A stretch of DNA of 64,000 nt from Dysidea avara (GCF_963678975.1 NC_089275.1:34544226-34608225); one strand, 5' to 3'. Positions 35,500 through 48,429 are shown, counted from the stretch's first letter. The notes: generated from the sequence alone by a model not told the origin. Program-made: numbers and translations.

Positions 35500-36660
35500 G
35501 AAACATAGCTAATACTGAGAGTGATGACACTTGATAGACTACTAAGGTTTTCATATACAGTAAAATTTAGTAAATTATTTTTCTTGATTTATTTGGATTT
35601 AGATTCATTGCATACTGTTTTCTAAATAGTGCAGGTATAATCTGATATTTACTTCGCTATCGTGATAGTTATAATGAATAAACAGCTTATAACTTGTGCA
35701 ATTTTACACGTGATACGTGAAGGATTACTAGACTAGTACTATTGAAATGTTTTTGCGTTTTTTTTGGTTTCTAGGGTAACAGACAAGTGTTTGGGTTTCT
35801 ATGGTAACATTGTACGTGGAATATATGCCTACAATATCCCTAACATGTCTTAATGATGAACTGATCAGGAGTAAGACATCAAAAGCAAACTTCATCGCAT
35901 TTGTAATTAAATGCGTGGGCGGGGCTGATTTGATGATTTCTGGCTTATATTAATGATCACAACTCCACCATGGAACAAGCTATTGACTTCAACTAAAAAG
36001 CAAGCTGTTTCACAATATAAGCCCTATAATTTGATGCCAAATATTAACAATTTAAACAATGCCTAAGGAAGAAATAAACAAAAAGCCACTTTACTAACTA
36101 TGGCAGCCATCTTAAAATGCTTTAGCACCGCCACAGGGTGATTGGATGAATTGGTTCCTATCAAAAACTGAAAGCTACCAACCTGGGTAGTATGCAAAAA
36201 AATATTGGTGCTTTTGTTCAGAGTGTCCACTTCCACCAGCTAAGCTGCCCTACTATAGCTGGAAATGTAATTAAAAAGAAACAATATGTAATCATGTGGA
36301 ATTCTTGTAGAATTGAGTACAGTTATTGTACACACATGAATTTTCTGCATGCATGATAATTCAGTTGCTGTACTAAAGTGTTTTAACAGTTGTACACTTT
36401 AAACTTCAGCAAGTTACATTCAGTTGATAAAAGCTAAATGATCAAGAATAAAGTCTATAAATCCTATCAGGCTTCTTGAGTCTCTATATAAAGACTTTAG
36501 GTGATACAATGCCATATATTTATCCCCTGTAGGAAAGCAACAGTTACCTTTTGGAAAGCATTACAACACAACTTCGTTAATTCCTTACCAACAGCTCAGA
36601 ATGTTTTATAAAATTATTGGTAGAAGTCAATCAAACTAGGTGGTAATGTTTGGTGCAATA
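35500..36660. other. Intergenic, no gene seen
   Basis: Contains a GCGTGGGCGGGGCTG stretch (about 35912) and, around 36150-36250, an inverted fragment of the CAAAAGCACCAA dispersed family. No coding exon is supported. Confidence 0.45.
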
Positions 36661-37632
36661 TTTAGGATCTTTTAGACCACGTTATATTGCTAGTACAATA
36701 TCTTTGTTTTTCTCAAGTATACTGCAACAACATGCATAATAATAATATAGTTGCCGTGTGATGATGATCTAATAGTTACATTGTATATTTAGTATATAAC
36801 AAGTACTTCTGCACATTTTGTTTTTCTGAATATTTATCATGTATTATTACTATGTATGATTATTATAGAAGTTATTGTTTTTATAATAATTTTGTTAATA
36901 TGCATGTGTATAGTATTTCTACATTTCTAAACCATCTTTACTTGTTTTTAAAGTAGTAGTACATTACTATCTTAAGTGCATTTAAAAAATGGGTCATGCA
37001 TGATTGTGATATTGCAGTAATATAGATATCAACTGTTTGCATGTGTAATACGTATGCAGCTGATTATTTGGATGTGTGTGTATGTGTGTGTGTGTGTGTG
37101 GAGGTGTGTGTGTGTGTGTGTGTTATGGGTATTTAATCAGTTGCCCCATCAGTGCTGCTGACAATCTCTGTACAGCTATAACTATCTAAACTGCATGTAC
37201 AGTATATTATACTATGCAAAATGTTTGAGATTGCTCAATAGAAATACAAAGTTGTTCTTGCACCTTCGAGATTAAAAATAGTCATGATCACCAGTATTCC
37301 CTGGAGGTACTGTATAACTCTTGAATCCCACCCATAGCTCTGATAATCTGATTACACATTGGTTAATTGCTAGGTGAATACACAGCATTCAAGGACAATC
37401 TTACTGTATGATTCCTATGACTTAAGTTGATCTTCCAAGCAACCAAGTGTTCTTATCATTATACACAGGCCAATGAGGCCACTGTGTACAGTATATTGTT
37501 GTCTACAATTTGTAACTTTTGACTTTTAAAAGCTTTACTACTATTATTGTGATTAAATGCAATGAATGAAAGGGAAGTCGATGTGTGAACATGGACACAA
37601 ATACATTATTATATAACATGTACAATATATTG
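36661..37632. repeat. NLR2 3' flank shared with NLR3
   Basis: Begins TTTAGGATCTTTTAGACCAC and aligns with 59587-60943 in the same order up to the stop codon. It includes an interrupted GT microsatellite (37075-37122) and a single GCCACTGT at 37478-37485, the empty counterpart of the insertion at 60301-60779. Confidence 0.8.
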
Positions 37633-40600
37633 TTACCAGTTGGAAAACTTTAGTTGATTGTCTTCTGCTCTAAGTCTGTTAATCTTTTCTATTTCACAAA
37701 CAATTTCTGTACATATTCTGTCGTTACTTATTTGTGGTACCCAAATGTTTTTCAAGTGTGATGTGCTTGACAGAATTTTGAAGACAGTTTGTTTTATCAC
37801 TAGATCACTGAGGGGATTGTCATGCAGCAATAATTCACTTAGAGCTGAATTGTTTGCAAGTGAAAAGGATAACTGTTCTACTGCAGAGTCGTCAAAATTA
37901 TTTCGACAAACATTGAGGACCTTCAACGTTGTATTTTCTTTTAGAGCACCAAATATTTTATATGCACCCATATTGTGCAGCTTGGTGGATCCCAGGTCTA
38001 ATAGTTCAAGCGATGAGTTTTCGTTTATAACCTGGCAGATTTTATTGACAGCTTTCTGATTCACAATGCCACTCTGTCTCAATGTCAACTCCTTTAACAG
38101 TTTTGTGGATTTTAAGGATGCAACAATTGTTGCTAAATTACCTTCAAATTCATTCCACGACACATTCACCACTTCCAGTTTCTGTTTGTCTTGTAAAGTG
38201 CGTGCTATTTCATTAGCTGCCACAGATTTGACTCCATTACTGCTAATATTAAAAACTTTTAGGTTAGGGTGCTGCTTTTGTAGAGCCTTACACAGTTTAA
38301 TACATCCAAAACTATCTAACTTGTTCATTGAAACATTTAGCACCTCCAGTGAGGTATTACTTTTGATAACTTCAGCAATATCACTTGATGCTTTCATCAG
38401 TATCTTATTGGAGCTCATGTTCAATACCTTTAAGGTTGCAATCTTTTGTAGCGCTCTTGCAATTATAATCATACCTTCAGTCTTAAGATTATTTTGTGAA
38501 AGGTTTAATTCTGACAGATTTGTTTTGCTAACAAGCATACAGGATAATTCTTGTGCTGCATCTAACTCAATACCATTGTTCTGCAAGTTGAGTACTTTAA
38601 GTGTTTTGTTCTCCTGAAGAGATTTGGAAATTACCATAGCTCCTTGTGATAAAATTTTATTTGTGCACAAATTCAGTACTTCCAAACCAATTTTGTTTCC
38701 TAGGCTATCAGCTAAGGCTATTGCGGCGACATCGTTGATGCCATTACCTCTCATAATTGTGACCGGGCCTGCGAAAACAGGGCATGTGGGCACAAACTAC
38801 ACCCCATCACTCTACAAGTCATATCTCAGTACTGGAAAAGTATATTTCCATTCTGTAACTTGCATCATGATGCCAATTAAATGCTTACTAAGAACTAAAA
38901 ATTGCAATGCCATAGCATAATGTTACAAAACGTTATGAGTGATGAAAGTGTGCAAAAGGAGGCAATAATCATGTGCCCACATGGCCTATTATCGCAGGCC
39001 CGGTCACAATTAATGATTTTAATCCTGGCATATCTTTGATGGCTTTAGCAAGTTTTTGGACTCCGATAGGTCCCAACTGATTCTGGGAAACATCAACTTC
39101 TTGTATCCACGATGCTGCTCCTATGGCAGTTACAAGACTGTCCACAAATTGCTCTTCTTGTGGTAAACACTTTGGAATTTCCAGAACCCTTATAGATGAG
39201 TGTAGTCTCAGAAATTTTGCTATCTCCAAATATGTGGAATGCCTAGCAAGAATTTTGTTAGCTGAAATAATTGCTATTTTAGCAGTGCTAGAGACAGATA
39301 TATTATCAATTACATCATCTGCTGCAAGTTTGGGCTCTGCGAGAGACAAATCTGATAAGCATCTTAATGAAGACAGTTTGGTAACAAGCAATTTAACCAT
39401 TGATTTGTCTAAGCCAATATGAGATAAGTGTAAAGTGTGGAGGCTAGCGTTCTTAAATAACAGGTCTAAGATTGTTTCCAGATGTTCAACATCAACTGGA
39501 CAATTACACATGCTAAATTTGCTTAAGGCAGTGTAACATCTCAACACTTCAGCAATGTCATCTCCAGGCTCATTTCTTACATATAGTTGGTGAGATGTGA
39601 TCCCAACAATGTGCAAAGAAGTAGTAGTAGTGAGTTCTTGTTCAATTTCTTCTGCTACACCAGCTGAAATGTTATTACCATCCATCAATAGCAGTTTTAA
39701 ACTGGTGTCACTAGATAAATGAGAAGTAAATTTTTTGGCTCCTTCATCACCAAATAGGTTGTTAGAAATGTAAAGTTCCTCTGTCTCACATGATTGTACT
39801 AAGTTTGCTATGGCAGGTGCAGCCAATGCAGACAGTTTGTTTCCAGGGTAATTCATAACTTTGATGCGAACTTTGGATTTTGCACTTGAAGCTAATTCCT
39901 TCCACAGGATACCACAACCGACATCTTGCATATTGCATTTAGAAAGATCTAATTTCTCCCAATCCAGTAAGTATGACTGAGTTAAAAAGAAACTAAGGGT
40001 GACAACATGGTTTGGTAGCAGTGTTTCTCCACTAAGATCAACTTGATTATTCTGCATTGACTCACCTACACTTTTACACATGGTTTCATTTTTGGCTTCC
40101 TTAAAACATTGAAAAAGGCGAAGGCGATTTATTTTAACTTGTAATATTCTCTGGTCAATGTGGAACTCTCTAAAAAGTCTACTGGTGATAGAGAACTGGT
40201 TCCCAGACAGGAAATGCTTAAATGCAAAAGATCTACCTTGAGTAAGGCCCACATATATGATCCATGTGTTGAGGTATCTTTCATCCCAGAATGTATCTCT
40301 GAGGAGATCCAACTGTCTGTCATCAGGTAAGGATTGTATGTAATATGCTGCGAGGTATTCTTGAACTGAAGAATGAGCAAAATTGAAAGACAAGGTTGGC
40401 CCATTTGTAGTAAAATGCTGTGTGGCTTGGAGCAAACCAAACCCATGTATGGTTCTCCCAGAGTTTTGCACAATTTCTGGACATACTCTACTAACTTCTT
40501 CAAAACTGAAAACCACATGGGCCTTCCTTAAAGCATTGTATGAAAACTGTGCCAGTTTCTGCTTTATAGAGCCCTTGAAAGGATCTCCTCTTTGTGGCTG

Positions 40601-41646
40601 TTTGTACATCTTTTCATCTTTTATAATATGAAGTGTGATGGTCAAGTCGACAAATTTTTTATACAACTCAGTACGAGATTGAGGAAGATAATTTCGATCA
40701 TTTTCTGTGAACAACTGGAGTAAAATGGTCAGGTTCAGTGGAATATAGCACAGGCTGTCAACAGTAGGATGACTGTCCAAGTAATTTGTTAGCCTTGCTA
40801 TGTCATCTGGATTCTTTTCCAATGCTCTCTGGATATAGTCCTGCCTGTCATTGCTGGTAAAGCCTAGTATTTCCATTCGACGATCAGCCTGTCCACACAA
40901 AGATCCACAGGCAAAAGAGCGAGATGTAATAACCACACCACATTTAGGCAAAATCTCACACCTGATTATGCAGGAGAGCAAATGATCATTTTGCAGCCCC
41001 CCATAAAATTCATCATATCCATCCAATACAATTGTAAGAATTTCTCCTTGTGTTTCTTTTATGTGCCAATAAATCATATCAATTGTCTCTTCGTTCTTGA
41101 AGTCACAGAAGAGTGCAACCAAATCTTTTACATGTTTCAATGATTGAAGTCTTGGATCATGAGCATGAAGAAGAAAAAGAAACCTTTTGTGAGTAAGAAT
41201 CTGTCCTTGGGACCACTGGTAAGCAATTTCTTTGCACAAGTATGTCTTACCAATTCCAGGAGCTCCATCAATTAATATGACTCGTGGTGAGCACAAATCA
41301 TCTGTAGGTCTAAATATGTCTGCAATATTTTTATTGATGGTTTTGTGTGCTAAGTATTCTGCTGTCAGTTCTGTTGAATTACGCATCATGTTTTGTCTCA
41401 GAGATAATAGACGTGATCTTCGAAGCACGTTTGGCATTGTACTAATATTTCCATTTCTCCTAAAACCGGCCATTGCATTAACGGCCTTTGTGGACTTTCC
41501 TTTGTTCTTGTGATGGACTAATGCAATGCTAGTGAACAATTCAGGCTTATCTGGCCATAGTGGCCATATTTCCTCATCTGGTCCAGTAAATCGTGTATTT
41601 TGATAACGTTCTTTTAGAAGTATTTCAGTATTGGCAAGTTCCATAC
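37633..41646 (-). pseudogene. NLR2 NACHT-LRR exon, interrupted by a MITE
   Basis: Same architecture as NLR1: linker, NACHT with Walker A GAPGIGKT and Walker B LTIVLDGYDEF, the sensor-1-like GVVITSRS, winged-helix FNFAHSSVQEYLAAYY, then LRRs. The exon opens at acceptor TTTTCTACAG (exon base 41646) and Met MELANTEI at 41644. The frame runs to 39008, enters the 249-bp element at 38759-39007 and hits a stop inside it (ORF end 38969), so the product is truncated in mid-LRR. The remaining LRRs continue open from 38758 to the stop at 37633. Leaving out the element and one AATT copy, the exon is 3761 bp and remains in frame, so the insertion is the only lesion I see and is probably young. The truncated NACHT-bearing product may still be made. 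Closest relative in the window is NLR3. Confidence 0.88.
38759..39007. mobile_element. 249-bp MITE inserted in NLR2
   Basis: Inverted ends GTGACCGGGCCTGCGA (left) and TCGCAGGCCCGGTCAC (right), with inner GGGCATGTGGGCAC/GTGCCCACATGGCC also paired. Flanked by AATT on both sides (38755-38758, 39008-39011), whereas NLR3 has AATT once at the same codon. No coding capacity. Ends and 4-bp duplication match the element at 19150-19377. Confidence 0.92.
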
Positions 41647-42055
41647 CTGTAGAAAATATATGTATGTACGTAACCATTACCAAAGAAAGTATGATACCCA
41701 ATAACAGTCAGATCCAGGAGTAGATTTCAGGTAGGAAACGTCACCAGACTCTAAGTGGGGGAAGAGCTATAGTGACATTTTCCTGATTTATTATAGCAAC
41801 TCTAAGCTGGCATTATATAGGCTACTTTCAGTCAATAAATTAAGCTGCATTAAAATATGTGAAAATAGTGACAGAGCATATAAGCATAAGAGACCAAAAT
41901 TTTGATTCAATTTAGCCCTAGTGATGTGTTGCAGTTTGTAAAATTTGGCAAAGCATAGCTAGGTGGAAAATATTTAATTTGATGATGATATTAAAATGGT
42001 GCAACCAACAGTGAACTAACTATACTATCAATATTTATCCACACATAAACAGCCA

Positions 42056-43145
42056 AGCTGTGATAAAATGGTGCGGCCTTCAAAACCCTGGATGAAAGTG
42101 TGCATTATCAACATCTATTAGCATTGACATCATTGCAGCCATTTCTTAGCTGCCACCTTTGATTTCACAGCTTTTCACCGAGGCTTTTTACAATGATGAT
42201 TATTGAAGACAGAGTATTGTATCGCATGTTTTATTTCAATATTAATATTTTTTTAATACAGTATTATTGTAATGTTTTAATAGAGTGCACATTTTTGAGG
42301 ACTTCTAATAGAACACACATAGAATGTTCTAGAACAATCTAGAGTTTCCATTGGTAGATCTATAAAATTATTAACTTTTACATATTTACAAAGTAGAAAG
42401 TGAGGTGAACAAGCGTGATAGTGGTGGTTCAGTGGTTAAGCATTGAGTGTTTAGTATGGAAGTCTCTGGGTTCAAACTCTGGTAAGATTTTTTTGACATT
42501 TTTTCATGTCCTTTTTACCTTGTAGTGACTGTTCTATTAGAGTATCTTAACCTCTTGATTTACCAGTTTTTTTGTTTTTGCTCTGTAACGCTGTAGCTGT
42601 TACTCTTTTATTTTTCAAGCTATTAAAAGGCACTGCTATGATGGTTAACCTATTTAAATGCTAAATTTGAAGTAATTCCCTTAAGCTGCCCTGTAGTCAT
42701 GGCAAAAGTTTGATCTTATTTTAAGCAAATAAACAATCCTAGCACCATAGATATGTATGTCAGATTCATTGCAAACTTAGTACATGAATTCACCTTTATA
42801 CACCCTTTATCTGTACCAAATTTCAAATGCGCGCTTGCATTTTATAGCAATTTTTGCAAAGTGGGTTAAAAGAATAATTTAGGCCCCTGTAGACCAAGAA
42901 AGAAAAAGAAAGGAATAAAACTATGTAGAAAATTTTGAAACTTTGGCTACCCATATCTTCTCACAAATGGCTTTAGTGAATTTATTCAAACTTGCTGTGT
43001 GATCTAGCCTACCTGGAGAATAGCTTAAATGCAAAAATGGTGTGCTTTGGAGAAGGGGAAATATATATGTAGGTGTTAAAATTGTGTTTTCTTTCTTCCT
43101 GTCAATATATATACATGATGTGATGCACCAGCTTTCGTAGCCGTA
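42056..43145. mobile_element. Diverged satellite-free relative of the 21-26 kb element
   Basis: The head ACAGCCAAGCTGT and GGTGCGGCC, then TTTCTTAGCTGCCACC, corresponds to the fold-back head at 21110. A CTCTATTAGAG motif lies at 42525-42550, and the tail (CCAAATTTCAAATGCGCG, TATAGCAATTTTTGCAAA, CTTCCTGTCAATATATA) corresponds to 25600-26200. Order and orientation are the same, but the 31-bp array is absent. It lies in the long NLR2 intron. Confidence 0.65.
42415..42490 (+). mobile_element. tRNA-like SINE head
   Basis: Box A-like GGTTCAGTGGTTAAGC and box B GGTTCAAACTC spaced as in tRNA genes, followed by a T-rich run. The remaining arms do not pair as a tRNA. It sits within the element at 42056-43145. 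Confidence 0.55.
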
Positions 43146-43700
43146 CACATTTCATGATACACATGTATATCTGATAGTTCACTGACGTAAGTGTATACCA
43201 TAATAAAATTGCACATATGTATATTTTATGTGCTCATGTTTCAATATGTTATTTAATGGTGTTATTATGGGCCTGAAAGTTACTCAACGATGTATATAAA
43301 AATTCAGTGTTACTGTCTAGTTTTCATAGACCAATTTCAACCCATTAATTGTGCTTTGGCAACTCCTTGTTGTGAAGAAAACATGTGGCAGTACCTAAGT
43401 GTGGTGCTTCACTACTCATAAACATTGCTAAGGACATAATGTCATGATCAACTAATGTGGTGAACATTATATGTTTTGTATTGTCTATGAGGAAGTTTGT
43501 TCTTTATGGTCAAAGTTCCATGGAATGTATTGGTTTAAAGCATTAATATTGCGCATAAATACTTAGCTGCTACAGTGCAACTTCTCTTATCCAGGCAGTC
43601 TAATACATCATGACCACCGTCCATATCTCAGAAATGTTTTAAACTAAGAATTGCATGCTATTATGCTAAAGTGATTACAGGTAATATTGTTATTGCTATC

Positions 43701-44216
43701 TACCATATAACGGGTTACTTTCGAAGCAGAAAATTTTGCACGAGAAGCAAAATCTGAATTTCAAAGGATTTTAATTTCGAAGAATGCATATTTTGAAGTC
43801 TGGGAGAATTTCAAATAAATGGAAATTCGCTTCACAAACTATGAAGATAGCTACGTGAAAAACTGATTACTGATAGAATAATCCCCACTCCTGTGCACTG
43901 GAGAGAAGACTGGGGAGTCTCGAGTGGAGTAAATTCACTAGCTTTATCGCTCTCGATAGTATACCATAGAGTCTAAAGCATATGGCATCGATTCCCATTC
44001 TGGATCACCTGTTTTCTGGTTATTGGCACAGTAATGATAAAGTTTACCCATTATCATCAGTAATAACTGAGCTAAAGTTCGAAGAATACACAAGCGAATA
44101 GCCAAAAGTTGGGTCATCGCTTTCACTTGTGGGATTTATTTTCAAATAGAAGGACCTCTTCGAAATATCCAAAATAAAAATCCTTCGAAACTGAATTACC
44201 AGCTAGCTATATGGTA
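43701..44216. mobile_element. Inverted-repeat element, TACCATATA ends
   Basis: Left end TACCATATAACGGGTTACTT and right end mirrored TATATGGTA, with TTTCGAAG/CTTCGAAA blocks inside both ends. About 516 bp; a TA duplication is possible but cannot be separated from the ends. No transposase. Confidence 0.6.
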
Positions 44217-44368
44217 AGTGGGTCGAGGGGGAAGTCACTACAGAGCATTCATGGTCACACCCTGTGCTGTAAAAATGCATTATCAACTAGCAGCCAAGTG
44301 GTTGTTTTTATTAGTAGAATACACAAGGTAAACAGCAACCTTTTGGCTCCCTTCTTGTGCTTTCATCT

Positions 44369-44715
44369 TAGGGATGCCATGACATAGAAATTTTTATGTC
44401 ACATGTTTATGTCATGACATGTCATATGTCATGACATAATTAAAGTAGCTTTTACTTATGAAGTTGTATAGCTATTTTGATTCAAACATGCAAATACATC
44501 AACTTAAACATCAGCAATATTAACTATGACATCAACAACCAACATTGCTCATATTTATTTGTCAATTTTCTTATATTTATTGCATCAAAGTTGACGAAAA
44601 TGAATCGAAAAGTGTGGAGTTATTTATGTCATGACATAAAGAAGCCTATGTCATATCATATCATGGAGCTTTATGTCATGACATGTCGTATGTCATGACT
44701 ATTGCGGCATCCCTA
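44369..44715. mobile_element. hAT-like MITE, TAGGGATGCC ends
   Basis: Starts TAGGGATGCCATGACATAG and ends mirrored GCGGCATCCCTA; flanks TTTCATCT and TTTCATTT form an 8-bp duplication with one mismatch. The interior is dense in ATGTCATGACAT palindromes. 347 bp. Confidence 0.85.
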
Positions 44716-44867
44716 TTTCATTTAAACCCCATATGACTAATAAGCACATAACCTATATATGACTGGAGGTCCCAGGATAGTAGAGATCTGGATAAGAGAA
44801 GTTCAACTGTACCATATTTTGTATATAGTCAGTGGGAACAGGTAGCTATGTGCTTAAATTTCCTTAC

Positions 44868-45110
44868 GTTCAGCCTTTGTTGCAGATTCCACAGCTTCTG
44901 CTAACTTTGACCATGATGCACTTGGAGTGGTTTCAAGCCATATATCCAACATATGATAGAAACACTCTTTGCAGTTCCCAGGAACATCCTTGTCAATTAC
45001 TCTCAAATCTTCAGGTGGAATCTTAAGAAAAGCTCCAATATCTTTCCAATAACTTGCAAAGTGAGGAATAACATTTTCAAACAGTTCACCGAGTTCTGGT
45101 CTCTCAGCAC
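44868..45110 (-). CDS. NLR2 Death-domain exon
   Basis: A 243-bp exon equal in length and phase (1 at both ends) to that of NLR1, between an acceptor ending TAG and donor GTAAGGAA. It reads AERPELGELFENVIPHFASY, then WKDIGAFLKIPPEDLRVIDK, NCKECFYHMLDIWL, SASWSKLAEAVESATKAE, with no stop. No Met precedes most of it, so simple ORF searches miss it. Its intact frame, although NLR2 is broken downstream, again suggests recent inactivation. Confidence 0.85.
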
Positions 45111-46783
45111 CTACATAATACCATTATTACACCTTCTGTAATGGGCAAATTTGCATGAATTAGCCACATTAGACTGTATGCAGTACATTATGTCTGTCTC
45201 CTCCATTAAAGTACATAATAATAATGTAAAGATAATATTTTTAGTAATGAGCTGGCTGTGGACAGGATATACCATATTAGTCCACTAAATGATATGTCTA
45301 CATATTTAGATTGGAGTGTGTGGGTAGAGGCAGAGAAACTCTATGGTCTCCTAATGTGAAAGGAAATATCTTTTGTCTGGTAAGACCTTATTTTAGGTAC
45401 ATGCCATACAACTACACACATCACCACGTTACACTTTGGTCAACAGGGCAAGATAAAGATTGTCTCACATACATAGACATGGCTAATTATTTGACATCCC
45501 AACATCCACAAATTTTAAATTACAAAAATCTGCATTAACTTCCTAATACAGTAGAACCAGACACGAGAGTGTAAATAACATGTAATTTAACTGGTGGTCG
45601 ATCACTACTGCATTATCATGAAGATGAAAACTTGGTATAGGGTTTGTCAATATCAGTGGAAGCGCTAAATGTCACAATGGTGATATTGTTTTAGCATGTG
45701 TGTAACGTTTTACATAATATGTTTCAAAGATGATGTAAAGCAGTGGTTGGATATAGCATATAAAGACACAACATGTATGACTGTTCCAGAAAAGATTCTA
45801 GAAAAGACATAGCTAAAATCTTTGTTGATTATTCCAAAGACATGCAGTGTAGCTAGCTATAAATATGCTGTTAGAAGGTAGGTAGGTATTTACACTATAG
45901 TTTTAACTGCTGCAGGTAGTTACTTTGCATGCTTTCTTGGGTTCAGTGATTTTCTGATGCCAAGTTGAATGACTTATAGAGAGTTGATGCCTCAAATGTG
46001 CTTTGGGCATTATTATGGTATGTACTCCCTCTTCATGCGTTTATACATAAATGTTACTATAGCAACATAACAGTATAGTAACTACCTTTGTTTATCACAA
46101 AAGTATAAAAAGTTCACTGAGATCAAACAAATCTCAAACAAATCTTAAGTGTAAGCAGTGACTTTCAAGCAGTGCATACTAGCGGCTACATAGATGTAAC
46201 CATGCACACATTACTAGGTGGTTAAGGCTATTAAACTTCTGTGGCTATAGGCTAGCCAGGGAATATTCTGGCCATTTGATTATAACACTAGCTAAACACT
46301 TCACTCATGCCAAAGTATACAGAGTATATAAGCAGTTAGCTAAGCTGTATGTATATTTCTGAGACAACATTTTATAGTCATACTGCATGAATTCTCTATC
46401 TTGATGTTATGCGGTTAGCTAGTCGGTAGGGGGTACTACTGAGAGCGCGGAACACATAGACGCATAGAAAGCCAATAATAATGTATGCCATGTGACTAGT
46501 TATACTATGGCCTTCGTTAAAACCCGGAACGGACCGGACCGGACCGGAACTGAATTTTATTGTTGAGGAGCGCGTATCCAACTAAAATAAATTTCGTTGC
46601 GCTTGCAAGGGATACAGGACGTGGACTCTGTTCTTCATTTGCACTCAGGGCACGATTGTCTACTGATATCCAGAGTGGCTGATGGCGATTTCGAAGCAAA
46701 TATAGTCGTATACTGGTATTTATACAAGTTTGCGAAGCGGAAACGTAGCGTATTACAAGGACTGGATACTCTCACCGCAGCTA

Positions 46784-47025
46784 ACAATGGTGGCGAGATA
46801 CAAGCTAGCTACTGTAAGACTGATCACAAATAATATACCTGGACTGATCTACATACCGTACGCAAGGAAATTTATACGCGAGAGAATCTGACGAATCGGG
46901 TTTGATTAGTCAAAATTTTCTTAAGTCTAAATTTCCTTGCGTAGCTACGGTATGTATACAGATCAGTCCAGTTAGCTATATTATCTATGACCAGTCTTGG
47001 CTAGCTTGTATGTCGCCGCCATTGT
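46784..47025. mobile_element. Nested fold-back MITE in the Mutator-like arm
   Basis: ACAATGGTGGCG and mirrored CGCCGCCATTGT at the ends, with longer inner pairing (GGACTGATCTACATACCGTA against TACGGTATGTATACAGATC). TA flanks both sides. The uninterrupted right arm of the host element shows the empty site (AGCTAAGGCC). Confidence 0.8.
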
Positions 47026-47682
47026 TAGGCCACTCCCAATTGGTAATTATGTTTCTGGTCAACCGCCCGCATCCTTTTTTGGAGAATGTTAAATTTCAGA
47101 AATACACGAGATACATGGGTAAAATGCCCGAATCAGCTTTTTGAAAAACCTGGATTTCAGAAACAAATATTGGGCTGCAACAAGTATGCTAAATCTAACC
47201 ATAATTTGTATTTTATCAGTGAAAACCTGCAAGAAATGGACAATTCATAGGCGGCGGAAAGGGGGGGGGGGGGCTAAAGCCCCCCCTCAGAATGATATCA
47301 CACCGAAATTATCTTTCTTGGAGTGGGGCTGAAAACCGTGATAAAGATCGAGATACTCTAATAGAGCAGTCACTCTAATAAAGTAGTCAGTGTGTAGCGA
47401 GCTATGTAAGGATTTTTATGTAGTTTATCAGCTAGAAATGGTAGCTGGTAGGTGGAAAACTCTTGTCAGTTGGTTGTGACTTTTTTTTTTGGTCTCACCT
47501 TACCAAACTATAGAAATAAGTCTGGGTCAGCCCAGCCCCCCTCATATCAACTACTTCCTCCGCCGCTGATGGACATAGTGCATAGTACAGTTCGATATAC
47601 TCTAATAGAACAGTCAGTAAATCACAAAAGTACTCTAATTGAGCAGTCACTTCATTGTTGCTGAATTCCGCCCGCCCGCACC

Positions 47683-47934
47683 TACACTGTTAAAAATAAA
47701 GAGTAACCACCACTCTGAGAGTTCCCAGTGTAGGGAGGATTTAACACCTCATGGAGAGTAACCAACCCTCTGAAGAGAATAACCATTACTCTGAAGAGTA
47801 AGCGACACCACCTTCAGAGCATGTGTTACTCCCCAGTTACTCCTTTAGAGTAATGGTTACTCTCCAGGGGTGTTAATCCTCCCTACACTGGGAACTCCTT
47901 GAGAGTTGTGGTTACTCTTCATTTTAACAGTGTA
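47683..47934. mobile_element. CACTGTTAAAA-ended MITE
   Basis: Starts TACACTGTTAAAAATAAAGA and ends mirrored TTTTAACAGTGTA; almost the entire 250 bp folds on itself (AGAGTAACCAC, TCCCAGTGTAGGGAGGATT mirrored). A TA duplication is likely. Confidence 0.8.
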
Positions 47935-48429
47935 GGACTCATTTTCAAAGGACCAGAAACATAATTACCAATTGGAGTGGCCTTAGCTACGGTGAGAGTA
48001 TCCAGTCCTTGTAATACGCTACGTTTCCGCTTCGCAAACTTGTGTATATACCAGTATACGACTATATTTGCTTCGAAATCACCATCAGCCACTCTGGATA
48101 TCAGTAGACAATCGTGCCCTGAGTGCAAATGAAGAACAGAGTCCACGTCCTGTATCCCTTGCAAGCGCACCGAAATTATTTTAGTTGGATACGCGCTCCT
48201 CAACAATAAAATTCAGTTCCGGTCGGGTCCGGTCCGTTCCGGGTTTTAACGAAGGCCGTTATACTATATAGATTGACATGCAGCAGAAGAAGTTAATCAG
48301 TAAAGTTATCTACTGACTTGCTTGTCTTCTTACCTGTAGCTAGCTAACTTACTCCCAACTGAAATTATGATAGTATAGACTAGCTACTACAGTACTAGCT
48401 ACAACATGTTACATGAATATTTCGCTTAC

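Larger units (their letters stand above)
46509..48257. mobile_element. Mutator-like element, long TIRs, 10-bp TSD
   Basis: A 1749-bp element with terminal inverted repeats of about 300 bp, beginning GGCCTTCGTTAAAACCCGG and ending with the mirror image. It is flanked by a perfect 10-bp duplication GTTATACTAT (46499-46508 and 48258-48267). Long TIRs and a 9-11 bp duplication are the hallmarks of Mutator-like elements. Both arms keep a shared open frame (HLHSGHDCLLISRVADGDFE) that could be captured coding sequence. The left arm is split by a nested element (46784-47025); another lies beside the right arm (47683-47934). The centre holds four CTCTATTAGAG motifs but no transposase. Confidence 0.85.
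45111..48429 (-). other. NLR2 intron 1, filled by transposons
   Basis: A 3.3-kb interval between the Death exon and exon 1. The first 300 bp align with the NLR1 intron but lack the stretch with the possible short exon. Most of the rest is the Mutator-like element at 46509-48257. Confidence 0.6.

Noticed and set aside
38759-39007. The insertion in NLR2 as a normal intron
   Set aside because: GT and AG can be found near the ends, but none of the combinations I tried restores the frame; ends and AATT duplication fit a transposon.
46597-48206. Near-identical 78- and 95-codon frames in the Mutator-like arms as genes
   Set aside because: They lie in terminal repeats, have no start context or domain, and one is cut by a nested element; noted only as possible captured sequence.
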